This document shows, piece after piece, positions 1 through 7,236 of a stretch of DNA of 34,561 nucleotides. The stretch's first letter is position 1, and every line of letters starts with the position of its first letter. Below the pieces are notes generated by a model. That model did not search any database. It worked only from the letters and a program-made list of their open reading frames with translations, and was not told the DNA's origin. The stretch is from contig JANYBN010000019.1 of the NCBI GenBank assembly GCA_025360785.1, positions 1-34,561 on the forward strand, read 5' to 3'. The stretch comes from Geobacter sp. GTDB lineage: Bacteria; Desulfobacterota; Desulfuromonadia; Geobacterales; Pseudopelobacteraceae. The translations under genes and the position numbers were made by a program.

Positions 1-179
1 TCAATATATGTAACCGTGACCCCTGGGTTACGTTGCCTCGATACCAGCAGAATTACGACAATAGCAGCAAGATGGATTGTTATTGAAATCGCAAGACATA
101 CCTTGGCAACAACGTTGCGGGGCCGGTTCTCGGGATGTTGGGTAAAAGCATCTGATTGTAGAGAGTTTGATAGTTTCAT
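1..179 (-). CDS. Partial membrane protein, N-terminus only (TonB-like or pilus accessory?)
   Basis: An ATG at 179 opens a frame that runs off the window edge with no stop, giving 59 visible residues. The product has a polar, basic N-terminus of about 22 residues (MKLSNSL... then NRPRN), then a hydrophobic segment at about residues 23-47 (VVAKVCLAI, HLAAIVVILLV) followed by basic SRQR and a beta-like stretch ending VTVTYI. That layout fits a single-pass inner-membrane protein with a periplasmic body, as in TonB-family transducers or pilus accessory proteins, but too little is visible to name it. It begins 41 nt after the 308-residue pseudopilin stops and is probably in the same operon. No clear Shine-Dalgarno sequence precedes the ATG; a TTG three codons upstream is the only alternative in frame. 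Confidence 0.5.
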   Translation of the reverse strand, partial: MKLSNSLQSDAFTQHPENRPRNVVAKVCLAISITIHLAAIVVILLVSRQRNPGVTVTYI

Positions 180-219
180 AGATAGCAACTGTTTTTGAAT
201 ATAAACAAATATACTTCAA

Positions 220-1146
220 TCATGGATTAACAATAGTCAACACAAACGTTTTGTCTACTTTGACATTATTTGCGTCCCAAACAGATACGGTAACACTAGG
301 AGTGCTGGTTGTGCCAAGCAAAGGGTTTACAGTTGTTGCTCGTGTAATATTGAATGATGGGGCAGCCGTGGGACCAGCGGGATCCGTGCATTGTGTTGCA
401 GGAGAATATACCAAATCGGGAGGAGGAGCCCCATTTACGCACCATTTATACTTGTTTGCACCTGTAAACATCACCCCGCCTTCGGCTTGTATGATTGTTG
501 AATAACTGGCGGTCTCATGTGCATATGGTAATTCCGTATTCAGTATCCGCAACCCCGAATCCGCTTCGATGCAACCAACAGTCTTCTTAAGCTCCTGCAA
601 GGTAACGTATTTGTAAAGATCATCAAAATTACTGGACACCTCATAAATCGGCACGCATTTGTAACCTGCCAAGCAGCCATTTGCATTAGTTATTAGCTCG
701 CTTTTTTCTGGCAGCAGATTGTCACCGCCACTAATGATCACATATGCAATATCCTTAATAACATTGCCGGTACATTTAAATGGTGAAGCTGCCACTGACG
801 GATCTCCTGCACAGACTGCTAGATCAGTACTTGACCGCCGACATATATCAGTAACGGCCCCAGCAACAGGTGTGTAAGGATAATACTTGAATCCTTTGTT
901 CCAAAAGTCGACCGGGTTACCGATTTCCGACAATGCAATGGGAAGTACACGGGTTTTCACCGTCAACGCCTGAACCGCATCAGAAGTAGTTGTCACCTTC
1001 TCCCGGGCATCGCGCAACTTGTTTGAAACACCGATGTTCCTTAACATAGTGGAGGCAAAACTGACGAAGATGCCCATGATAAAAATAACAACCGCAACTT
1101 CAACCAGGGTAAATCCGCTTCTATTTAGTTGTCTGTCATTGTTCAT
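220..1146 (-). CDS. Type IV prepilin-like protein with large C-terminal domain
   Basis: 308 residues. The N-terminus is a class III (type IV pilin) leader: a short basic peptide (MNNDRQLNRSG) cut by prepilin peptidase before FTLVEVAVV, with the conserved Glu at mature position 5 and a hydrophobic alpha helix after it. The body is long for a pseudopilin and has about eight cysteines, which suggests disulfides. The last ~45 residues (NITRATTVNPLLGT... VSVWDANNVKVDKTFVLTIVNP) look like a small Ig/cadherin-like beta domain of the putative-Ig (He_PIG) kind. The length suggests a minor pilin, perhaps at the tip, or an adhesin subunit. It follows the neighbouring prepilin by 10 nt, so the two are co-transcribed. 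Assembly by the ATPase, platform and secretin encoded at 4498-13112 is inferred. Confidence 0.8.
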   Translation of the reverse strand: MNNDRQLNRSGFTLVEVAVVIFIMGIFVSFASTMLRNIGVSNKLRDAREKVTTTSDAVQALTVKTRVLPIALSEIGNPVDFWNKGFKYYPYTPVAGAVTDICRRSSTDLAVCAGDPSVAASPFKCTGNVIKDIAYVIISGGDNLLPEKSELITNANGCLAGYKCVPIYEVSSNFDDLYKYVTLQELKKTVGCIEADSGLRILNTELPYAHETASYSTIIQAEGGVMFTGANKYKWCVNGAPPPDLVYSPATQCTDPAGPTAAPSFNITRATTVNPLLGTTSTPSVTVSVWDANNVKVDKTFVLTIVNP

Positions 1147-1156
1147 AAGAGACCTG

Positions 1157-1699
1157 TCAAGGAGCGACCGGGTAGAGTGCGCAGATGATGGTATAAAGCG
1201 TGGAAGAAGGGCCGATCATATAATTGTTAGTTATAGGAAGTCCGGAAGCATTAAGTTCTTTACTGGAACCCTGGACGCTGCCGGTATTATATGCACCTCC
1301 AGCACCATCAAGGGCTGTCTCCATAGCCTGAGCCACATCAAAAGGCAGATCAAAGTATTTGACCGCCTGGATACTGACTTTGCCACCCGAAGAGACAAAA
1401 GTATAATTCCCGAATGCAATGTTAACTCCGAAGTTCCGATCAACCAGAAGACCATTAGCGCCTGTCATAAAATCAGCTGATTGAAGACTTGCCAGGGTTA
1501 TAGACTTGTTGCCATATCTCTCGCGATAGGCCATCGTAGCCACCTGCAGATCATTCTGTGTCTGTATCAATCCCTTGATTCTGGATGACCGCAACACTTC
1601 GCCACCTTTGATAACAGTTGTCAGGATAATACCCAGAATGACCAATACAACGGACATTTCTACCAAGGTAAAACCTTTTCTGCATCTAAAGTTAAGCAT
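1157..1699 (-). CDS. Type IV prepilin-like protein
   Basis: 180 residues from the chosen start. The frame is open upstream to 1786, but the ATG at 1699 has AAAGGG six bases before it and gives a normal short leader (MLNFRCRKG) before the cleavage motif FTLVEMSVVLVILGI, with Glu5 present. An ATG two codons earlier (1705) sits directly on the AAAGGG and is less likely. After the hydrophobic helix (ending near VIKGGEVLRSS) the protein continues as an amphipathic helix and a globular domain rich in Gly, Ser and Tyr, with a single cysteine near the C-terminus (TIICALYPVAP). The long N-terminal helix continuing as RIKGLIQTQNDLQVATMAYRERYG is typical of pseudopilins. It is upstream of, and probably co-transcribed with, the 308-residue prepilin. 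A terminator separates it from the next pilin gene. Confidence 0.82.
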   Translation of the reverse strand: MLNFRCRKGFTLVEMSVVLVILGIILTTVIKGGEVLRSSRIKGLIQTQNDLQVATMAYRERYGNKSITLASLQSADFMTGANGLLVDRNFGVNIAFGNYTFVSSGGKVSIQAVKYFDLPFDVAQAMETALDGAGGAYNTGSVQGSSKELNASGLPITNNYMIGPSSTLYTIICALYPVAP

Positions 1700-1841
1700 C
1701 AACATCCCTTTATGTTCCAGTTGAGCCGCATTATTATCTTTATCTTTGTGAGTAGGTATATTAACACGCATGTCAAAACGCGTCAATTAATCAAGCACTT
1801 AACTTTTATAGCATATTTTCATAAAGATATTTGAGTAAAAA

Positions 1842-1873
1842 AAACCTCCGAAGTTTCAAAACCTCGGAGGTTT
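1842..1873 (-). terminator. Rho-independent terminator after the first prepilin gene
   Basis: AAACCTCCGA (1842-1851) pairs perfectly with TCGGAGGTTT (1864-1873) around a 12-nt loop. Read on the minus strand the stem is followed by about eight T residues (plus-strand A run at about 1837-1844). It lies 32 nt after the stop of the 181-residue prepilin, so it ends that transcript and gives the downstream pair of prepilin genes reduced or separate expression. Confidence 0.85.
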
Positions 1874-1904
1874 GGAGCAAAAGTTCATTTAAACATTAAA
1901 CAAT

Positions 1905-2450
1905 TTAATACGAGAACGTCAACGCAATATTAGTTTCTGGAATCGGGTCAACCAAGAGTGCGGCAGCATCCGCAAAAGCCGTACCTGTTGGATATATTTT
2001 GCTAAGAATCTGAACAGCAGGTACAGGGAATATACGAATCGACCCTGTACTCGGATTGCCGTCATCAAGCAGGTCATCAACCATCTTTGCAACATCTCCA
2101 GGCACATTTAACGAAACAACAGCAAGAGGAGTCGTAGCTGTTGCCTGAGCAATGGATACGAGACCACCATATCTATTTACGGATCCGCCTACTCCGGTAA
2201 GAAACCCTGCAGATGACAAACGGGCAGTAGATATTTGCGTAAAGGGGACGGATGGATTTTTATCACGATAAAGCGGTGCTGCCGAGGCAATAGAAGTCAA
2301 TTGCAGTCCAACATTTTTAGCCTTGGCATTAAAAATCAGCTCTCTACCCTTCAAAACCCCGCCTATGATCAAACCGATAATAACCAGAACAATTGCCAAT
2401 TCAACAAGGGTAAAACCTTTAGTGCTGCGTAGTACGTTGGTGTGTTTCAT
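1905..2450 (-). CDS. Type IV prepilin-like protein (possible major subunit)
   Basis: 181 residues. The ATG at 2450 has AAGGAG five bases upstream; a start five codons earlier is possible in frame but lies upstream of this Shine-Dalgarno. The leader MKHTNVLRSTKG precedes the prepilin peptidase site and mature N-terminus FTLVELAIVLVIIGLIIGGV, with Glu5 present. The helix continues with a basic turn (KGRELIFNAKAKNVGLQ) and then a globular domain with no cysteines. Its strong Shine-Dalgarno and its own terminator suggest it is made in larger amounts than the other prepilins, so it may be the main subunit; this is inference. It is divergent from the transglycosylase gene. Confidence 0.83.
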   Translation of the reverse strand: MKHTNVLRSTKGFTLVELAIVLVIIGLIIGGVLKGRELIFNAKAKNVGLQLTSIASAAPLYRDKNPSVPFTQISTARLSSAGFLTGVGGSVNRYGGLVSIAQATATTPLAVVSLNVPGDVAKMVDDLLDDGNPSTGSIRIFPVPAVQILSKIYPTGTAFADAAALLVDPIPETNIALTFSY

Positions 2451-2519
2451 GCTGTCTCCTTGCATTAAGGTTGATTGATTTTTTTGTTAGCAGAATAGTT
2501 AAGTCAAACATTTATAAGA

Positions 2520-2562
2520 TTCAATTTCTATCATATTGAAAATAAAATGACTACTATATTTT
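2520..2562. promoter_or_regulatory. Inverted repeat in divergent prepilin/transglycosylase region
   Basis: The short AT-rich gap between the divergent genes has TTCAAT (2520-2525) mirrored by ATTGAA (2535-2540). A weak plus-strand promoter-like pair, TTGAAA (2536-2541) and TATTTT (2557-2562) with 15-bp spacing, overlaps it. This could be an operator or promoter, but the spacing is poor and AT-rich DNA yields such matches by chance. Confidence 0.22.
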
Positions 2563-2577
2563 GATAGTGATTGAGTT

Positions 2578-3192
2578 GTGTTGATTTTTAGGCTGATATG
2601 GGATATCAACATTATCATGACTTTACGCGCGGCATTCCTGTTTTTTATTGTAACCTTCCCCTACCTCATTCCGTCGTACGGCATGGCCTTCTGCTTCAAT
2701 GAAGCCGGTGCCGCCCACGGCATAAGTCCCATATTGCTCCAAGCCATCGCGAAGGTTGAATCGGGTTTGAACCCTAAGGCTGTCAACATCAACACTAACG
2801 GCAGTCGCGACCTGGGGCTGATGCAGATCAATTCGTCATGGGTCAAGCCGATGAAGCTTGACGGCGAGAAATTGTTCAGCGATCCATGCTATAACACAAC
2901 GATCGGAGCCCGAATATTGCGCGACTGTATCGACCGCAAGGGATATACCTGGGCGGCGGTCGGCTGTTACAATGCCGTCAGCACTCCCAAACAGGTTGCC
3001 TATTCATGGAAAATATTCCGCCTGATGCAAAAGACCGCCTCATTTCCACCTATGTCATTACAGAGCGTTGTGCAAAGCGCAACCACGGTAACTCCGGATG
3101 AGTTGCTGGCCGCAAACACAGCAGAACCAGAACCATCTTATCTTACCTTTAGCGTGCGTGACACCATGCAGAGAGAATTGGACACACCTTGA
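2578..3192 (+). CDS. Lytic transglycosylase (SLT family), pilus/secretion associated
   Basis: Up to 204 residues. The start is unclear: GTG at 2578 or ATG at 2617 (MTLRAAFLFF), neither with a strong Shine-Dalgarno; the ATG gives a cleaner signal peptide ending near YGMA. The mature part is a goose-lysozyme-like SLT domain: AHGISPILLQAIAKVESGLNP holds the catalytic Glu in AKVESGLNP, followed by DLGLMQINSSW and later AAVGCYNA. Such enzymes cut peptidoglycan glycan strands to make 1,6-anhydro-muropeptides and open the wall for envelope machines (IpgF, BfpH, VirB1 types). Cysteines at CFNEAG, DPCYN, RDCID and VGCYN may form disulfides. The C-terminal ~45 residues are a linker-like tail. The gene overlaps the TPR gene, so it is assigned to the pilus/secretion locus. 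Confidence 0.85.
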   Translation: MLIFRLIWDINIIMTLRAAFLFFIVTFPYLIPSYGMAFCFNEAGAAHGISPILLQAIAKVESGLNPKAVNINTNGSRDLGLMQINSSWVKPMKLDGEKLFSDPCYNTTIGARILRDCIDRKGYTWAAVGCYNAVSTPKQVAYSWKIFRLMQKTASFPPMSLQSVVQSATTVTPDELLAANTAEPEPSYLTFSVRDTMQRELDTP

Positions 3193-4367
3193 GCCTGATA
3201 GCAGACCTGCTGAAAAAAGTTGAACCCCGAAAAAGCTCCGGCGCCGAAGTACCTCCCGGCCTTAAAAGAATAGTATTGGAATCATCGCGCCAACAGGGTG
3301 TCGGCCGAAGCCGGGTAACCACCATTGGCTTGCTGGCTCTCGGAGTCGCTTCCTGCGGTGTGGCTGCGCTGTTTGTGATGGATTACCTGCAAAAGCCGCT
3401 ACCAAAGAACAAGCGGCCGGTCGCAACGGTTGCAGCTCCGGTACCGACAGTAACTCCGGCGCCGCTAGCGGCTCCAGTTGCCGCACCTCCTGTTCCTGTA
3501 GCTGTACAAGATGTAAAAAAACAACCTGCCGCAGCCAAATCACAGCACCCACAAACGCAGGCTGCTGAAACCTCAATAGCCGCAGCATCGGCAAAAACAC
3601 CTACTCCGCAGTCGGCTCGTATCGTCAAATCAGCAATCAAGCCGGCTAAAGCGCCGTTGCAGGCTTTTGTACCATCCAAGCGCTCAACCAGCGATCCGGC
3701 ACAACATAACCAGCCTGTTGAGGAAGTCAATCAGACCACCAGAGCAGGAAAGGCTATGCCGGTTACTGAGGCTGCAGCACCCAGAAAACTTTCCAGGGAC
3801 GATCTTGCCAGCCGGGATGCCTATCTGTATTCAGCACGATCCAGTGAGGCGCGCGGTGATTATCGCCAGGCCCTGGAGCAGTATCGCAAAGCGCTTGCCA
3901 TCGATCACAGCAATCACATGCTCCTCAACAACAGTGCCGGTGTGCTAATCCGCATGGGCGCGACCGAAGAAGCAACCGTCCTGCTGGACCGTTGCCTGGA
4001 GTTGAAACATGGGTATGCCCCGGCACTGGTAAACAAGGGAATCATCGCGATCAAGGGCGGCAATACAGCTGATGGAGAAGTATGGCTTAACAAGGCTCTG
4101 GCCGTAGATCCGGGCAATCGACATGCCCTGATGAGCAGTGCATTGATCAAGGAAAAAGCAAAGGATTATAAAGGGGCGGCAGCTATCTACCGTAGACTGA
4201 CAGAAACCGGTGACGGGCAAGGATTTGTCGGAATGGGTCGCGTTGCAGAATCTGAAGGGAATAAAGCCGAAGCGGCAAGAATCTATCGGGCCGGATTGGG
4301 CCGGGAAAACCTGTCACCTGAGATCAAACGCCAGTTAAGCGAGCGGCTGGGTATGGTTGAAAGGTGA
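3189..4367 (+). CDS. MshN-like membrane-anchored TPR protein
   Basis: 392 residues starting at a TTG (3189) that overlaps the transglycosylase stop in TTGA, which implies translational coupling. The cytoplasmic N-terminus starts MSLIADLLKKVEPRK, the signature opening of MshN and other pilus/secretion accessory proteins. One membrane segment follows at about residues 44-66 (TTIGLLALGVASCGVAALFV). Residues ~75-200 are an Ala/Pro/Lys/Thr-rich linker able to span the periplasm. Residues ~205-390 hold about five TPR repeats (ARGDYRQALEQYRKALAID, then MGATEEATVLLDRCLEL and so on), a protein-binding platform. Family knowledge suggests it helps place or assemble the secretin or pilus base. Its gene converges on the AAA ATPase gene. 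Confidence 0.8.
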   Translation: MSLIADLLKKVEPRKSSGAEVPPGLKRIVLESSRQQGVGRSRVTTIGLLALGVASCGVAALFVMDYLQKPLPKNKRPVATVAAPVPTVTPAPLAAPVAAPPVPVAVQDVKKQPAAAKSQHPQTQAAETSIAAASAKTPTPQSARIVKSAIKPAKAPLQAFVPSKRSTSDPAQHNQPVEEVNQTTRAGKAMPVTEAAAPRKLSRDDLASRDAYLYSARSSEARGDYRQALEQYRKALAIDHSNHMLLNNSAGVLIRMGATEEATVLLDRCLELKHGYAPALVNKGIIAIKGGNTADGEVWLNKALAVDPGNRHALMSSALIKEKAKDYKGAAAIYRRLTETGDGQGFVGMGRVAESEGNKAEAARIYRAGLGRENLSPEIKRQLSERLGMVER

Positions 4368-4378
4368 TTGAATCTTAT

Positions 4379-4481
4379 CTAATCCCAACCCCTCCAAACC
4401 TCCCCTTATCATGGGAGGCTTAAAAGCTTCCCCCCTGACAAGTACCCTCTGGGGCATAAAGGGGGATTGAGGGGGGTTAGG
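4379..4481. repeat. GC-rich nested inverted repeat between convergent genes
   Basis: A C-rich left arm (about 4379-4409, with AACCCCTCC and CCTCCCCTTAT) is mirrored by a G-rich right arm (about 4456-4481, ATAAAGGGGGATTGAGG then GGGGTTAGG). Inside is a second hairpin, GGGAGGCTT facing AAGCTTCCC. The element fills the 130-nt gap between the convergent TPR and AAA-ATPase genes. It may work as a two-way terminator and looks like a mobile-type intergenic repeat; a similar element lies at 8901-9012. Confidence 0.7.
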
Positions 4482-4497
4482 TTTCATCTTCTTTTTT

Positions 4498-6018
4498 TCA
4501 CAACCACGTAATCACAAAAGCCCGCAGTTTCCCGCCAGCTCCATCACGATAACAAACCACCTGAAGTTTATTGCCTACCTTGCCTCGCTCTATCTTGTAC
4601 CCATCCTTCTGTTCAGTTGAATCAGCCTTGAACACGATGGCGCCGGCGACCTGTTGCAACGCACGCTGCATAAACACTTCATTCACCCCAGCCCCACCAC
4701 GATCAAGAACCTGAATCCCCTTAATGACGCCATTATTTTCACGCTTCACGCGGAACTCGGTTACCTTGCCTCGATACAGTTCCCAACCAGGATTTTTTTT
4801 GCCGTAGGACCGGTCCAGCGCAGCGCGGGGAATAAAGTCAGGTAAAGCAGTTATTGGACCGGACAAAGGAACCGCACTCTTTTTCTTGTTATCAATAGCG
4901 GTGATGACGGCTTTATCACCCAGGCGCGGATCGGATACAGAAGAAGTTGCCGGACTTGTCGTAGCCGCTAAAACCTGCGGAGCAGGCTTAGCTGATATGG
5001 CGGCAGGCCTGGGCTTGGAGGCAAACAGATACATTCCACCAACCACAACTGCACCAACCACGATTACGGCAAAACCGATCGTGCGTAAAGGGCTTGCAGG
5101 ACGAACAGGTCTTGGAGTTGAGAGATTTTTGTCCACGATGACCGGTTTATTCTCTACCGTCCCGCCTAAAAATCTGAGTATCGGACTGAATATTGCCAAA
5201 GGATCGCGACCTGGTGAGTAAAATACATGAGTAGCTGCTTGTCGCACGTGGCGTTCCCCGACAGTCCTGCTCTCTTCGATGAAGGCCGACATGAGTGCTC
5301 TGGATGCCAGCAGATTGATCGTACGGGGAATGCCGTTAGTCAGGCCGTGGATAGCCTGCTTGGCCTGTTCGTCAAAGATCGTCATCCCCTTGCCGGCCTT
5401 GTTCAGTCGAAAGCTTATATATTCGGAGGTTTCCAACAGAGTGAAGGGATGCAGTTCTGCCCTGACCGTTATGCGCTGGTCAAGCTGCCTTAGATGATTC
5501 TGACGTAATCTCGCTTTAAGTTCAGTCTGCCCGATCAGGATTATCTGCAACAGCTTTTCCTTTTCAGTCTCCAGATTCGAGAGGAGTCTAAGCTCTTCAA
5601 GTGTTTCATCCGGGAGCTGCTGTGCTTCATCCACCATGATTACGGTCTTTTTTCCATCCGCCGCACTGGAGAGCAGAAACTCGCGGAACGCCTTGATGAT
5701 CTCATTCTTGCCGCCGGTCGGCTTCGGCACATTCAGATCATCCAGCACAGCCAGAAGAAACTCTTCCGGAGAAAGGCGCGGCGTTATGATCAGGGCAATT
5801 TCGTATTCATCCTTGCACTTTTCAATAAACACCTTGAGCGTGATGGTCTTACCGGTCCCAGGTTCACCGGTAATGAGCAGGAAGCCTTCCTTGCGATCGA
5901 TCAGATAATCGAGAGAAAGCAGTACTTCATTATGGCCTTCGGAACGATAGAAAAAATCCGGGTCAGGCGTAAAGCGAAACGGGTCTTCATCAAGATTGTA
6001 AAATTTCAGGTAATCCAT
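4498..6018 (-). CDS. mshM: ExeA/GspA/MshM-type AAA ATPase with periplasmic C-terminus
   Basis: 506 residues. The N-terminal AAA module has Walker A GEPGTGKT (residues 51-58) and Walker B VIMVDEAQ (about 126-133), with the family opening FYNLDEDPFRFTPDPDFFY. A membrane segment lies at about residues 310-330 (IGFAVIVVGAVVVGGMYLF), followed by an Ala/Pro-rich linker and a ~120-residue C-terminal domain probably in the periplasm. ExeA/GspA proteins hydrolyse ATP in the cytoplasm, bind peptidoglycan outside and help insert the secretin; MshM is the MSHA-pilus relative. The start at 6018 has AAAGGAT just upstream and lies 2 nt after the platform-protein stop. It is the last gene of the minus-strand operon. 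The C-terminal region is not a peptidoglycan-binding domain that I recognise. Confidence 0.85.
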   Translation of the reverse strand: MDYLKFYNLDEDPFRFTPDPDFFYRSEGHNEVLLSLDYLIDRKEGFLLITGEPGTGKTITLKVFIEKCKDEYEIALIITPRLSPEEFLLAVLDDLNVPKPTGGKNEIIKAFREFLLSSAADGKKTVIMVDEAQQLPDETLEELRLLSNLETEKEKLLQIILIGQTELKARLRQNHLRQLDQRITVRAELHPFTLLETSEYISFRLNKAGKGMTIFDEQAKQAIHGLTNGIPRTINLLASRALMSAFIEESRTVGERHVRQAATHVFYSPGRDPLAIFSPILRFLGGTVENKPVIVDKNLSTPRPVRPASPLRTIGFAVIVVGAVVVGGMYLFASKPRPAAISAKPAPQVLAATTSPATSSVSDPRLGDKAVITAIDNKKKSAVPLSGPITALPDFIPRAALDRSYGKKNPGWELYRGKVTEFRVKRENNGVIKGIQVLDRGGAGVNEVFMQRALQQVAGAIVFKADSTEQKDGYKIERGKVGNKLQVVCYRDGAGGKLRAFVITWL

Positions 6019-6020
6019 GG

Positions 6021-7232
6021 TTATCCTTTGCCCACCTTGGCGACCAGATCATAGATCGGAAGCAGCAGACCGCCGATGATAATTGCGAAAAAAACGCCCA
6101 GAACGCTGATAACCAGCGGCTCAATGATCTTGCCCATCTTCTCGGAAATATCGTCAAGTTTTTTGATGTAGTATTCAGAAAGAAAGCCGAATTGTTCGTC
6201 CAGGGTACCGCTCTTCTCGCCGATATCCACCATGCGGATCAGGATCGGAGAAAAAAGATTCTGTTCTCTCAGAGCGTTGGAAATGGTGCTTCCGGTAGAA
6301 ATACGTTCTTTGGCATCGACAATGGCAACTTTAAAAACCTCATTACCAACAAGGCCGGACATCATATCCAACGATTTGGTAATTGTCATACCGGCCACCA
6401 GCAGGATTCGCAGCTGTTCGGCAAACACGGCGTGGAGCTTGTTATAGACAATCAGCTTGATTACCGGAAGCTTGATCTTCATCTTATCCAGCCAATACCG
6501 TCCACCCGGCCTGGATTTCAATATCCTGAACGTGGCATAAACCAAGGCTCCGGCAATGAAGAAGGTATACCAGTAGTCTTTGCAAAAGTTACTGACATGC
6601 ATCAGGCCGAGCGTCAGAGGCGGGATCTTGGCGCCCAGATCCTTCATGGTTGCCATAACCCCCGGCAGCACGAACACAAGCCAGAAACCGAGGGCGCCCA
6701 GGGTTGCCACAATGGCAAAGGACGGATAGATCATGGCACGCTTGATGGCAGCCGACAGATCCTCCATCTTTTGAAGGTGATCGGCTATATGTGACAGGCT
6801 CTGATCAAGCCGACCGGTTTCTTCCCCGACCTGGATAACCTTGACAAACACACTGGGGAAATTGTGCGGGATAAAGGTTTCCGAAAAGCGCATTCCCTGT
6901 TCGGTTCTGCGGCGAATATCGGATACAGCATACTTCAATCTGCGATTGTCGGTCAGCTTGATGATATCCGCCAGGGCGGTGCTTATCGGCATACCAGCCT
7001 TCAGCATGACCGACAGGTTGGTGGCCAGTTCGATAACATCCTTGCGGGGCATGGTGCGCGATCCCATAAATTGACGGACAGCAGCCTGCACCTGAGGTTC
7101 CTGACGCATATCCAGAAAATAAAGCCCCATACCGGCAATTACACCGCGAACTTCGGCAACATCTTCCACGTCAAGAACGCCCTGCACTAATGCTCCCTCA
7201 GTGTCTATCGCACGATATAAATAGCTGGCCAC
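6021..7232 (-). CDS. mshG: GspF/PilC/MshG-type inner-membrane platform protein
   Basis: 403 residues from a GTG at 7232. The frame is open to an ATG at 7304, but that would overlap the ATPase gene by 68 nt and add a basic tail. The GTG lies 4 nt after the ATPase stop, with a G-rich Shine-Dalgarno, and gives the family's usual N-terminus (VASYLYRAIDTEGALVQGVLDVEDV). Two T2SS-F domains repeat along the chain: each has GxxEETG/GEKSGTLD-like motifs (IQVGEETGRLDQSL, VDIGEKSGTLDEQF) and hydrophobic segments at about 195-220, 245-265 and the C-terminus (PLVISVLGVFFAIIIGGLLLPIYDL). The protein is the membrane base on which the ATPase turns to add or remove pilin subunits. Confidence 0.9.
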   Translation of the reverse strand: MASYLYRAIDTEGALVQGVLDVEDVAEVRGVIAGMGLYFLDMRQEPQVQAAVRQFMGSRTMPRKDVIELATNLSVMLKAGMPISTALADIIKLTDNRRLKYAVSDIRRRTEQGMRFSETFIPHNFPSVFVKVIQVGEETGRLDQSLSHIADHLQKMEDLSAAIKRAMIYPSFAIVATLGALGFWLVFVLPGVMATMKDLGAKIPPLTLGLMHVSNFCKDYWYTFFIAGALVYATFRILKSRPGGRYWLDKMKIKLPVIKLIVYNKLHAVFAEQLRILLVAGMTITKSLDMMSGLVGNEVFKVAIVDAKERISTGSTISNALREQNLFSPILIRMVDIGEKSGTLDEQFGFLSEYYIKKLDDISEKMGKIIEPLVISVLGVFFAIIIGGLLLPIYDLVAKVGKG

Positions 7233-7236
7233 TAAC

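Noticed and set aside
28-219. 63-codon minus-strand frame with many cysteines
   Set aside because: It overlaps the better open frame from 179 that encodes a clear membrane helix, has no Shine-Dalgarno and has no recognisable pattern.
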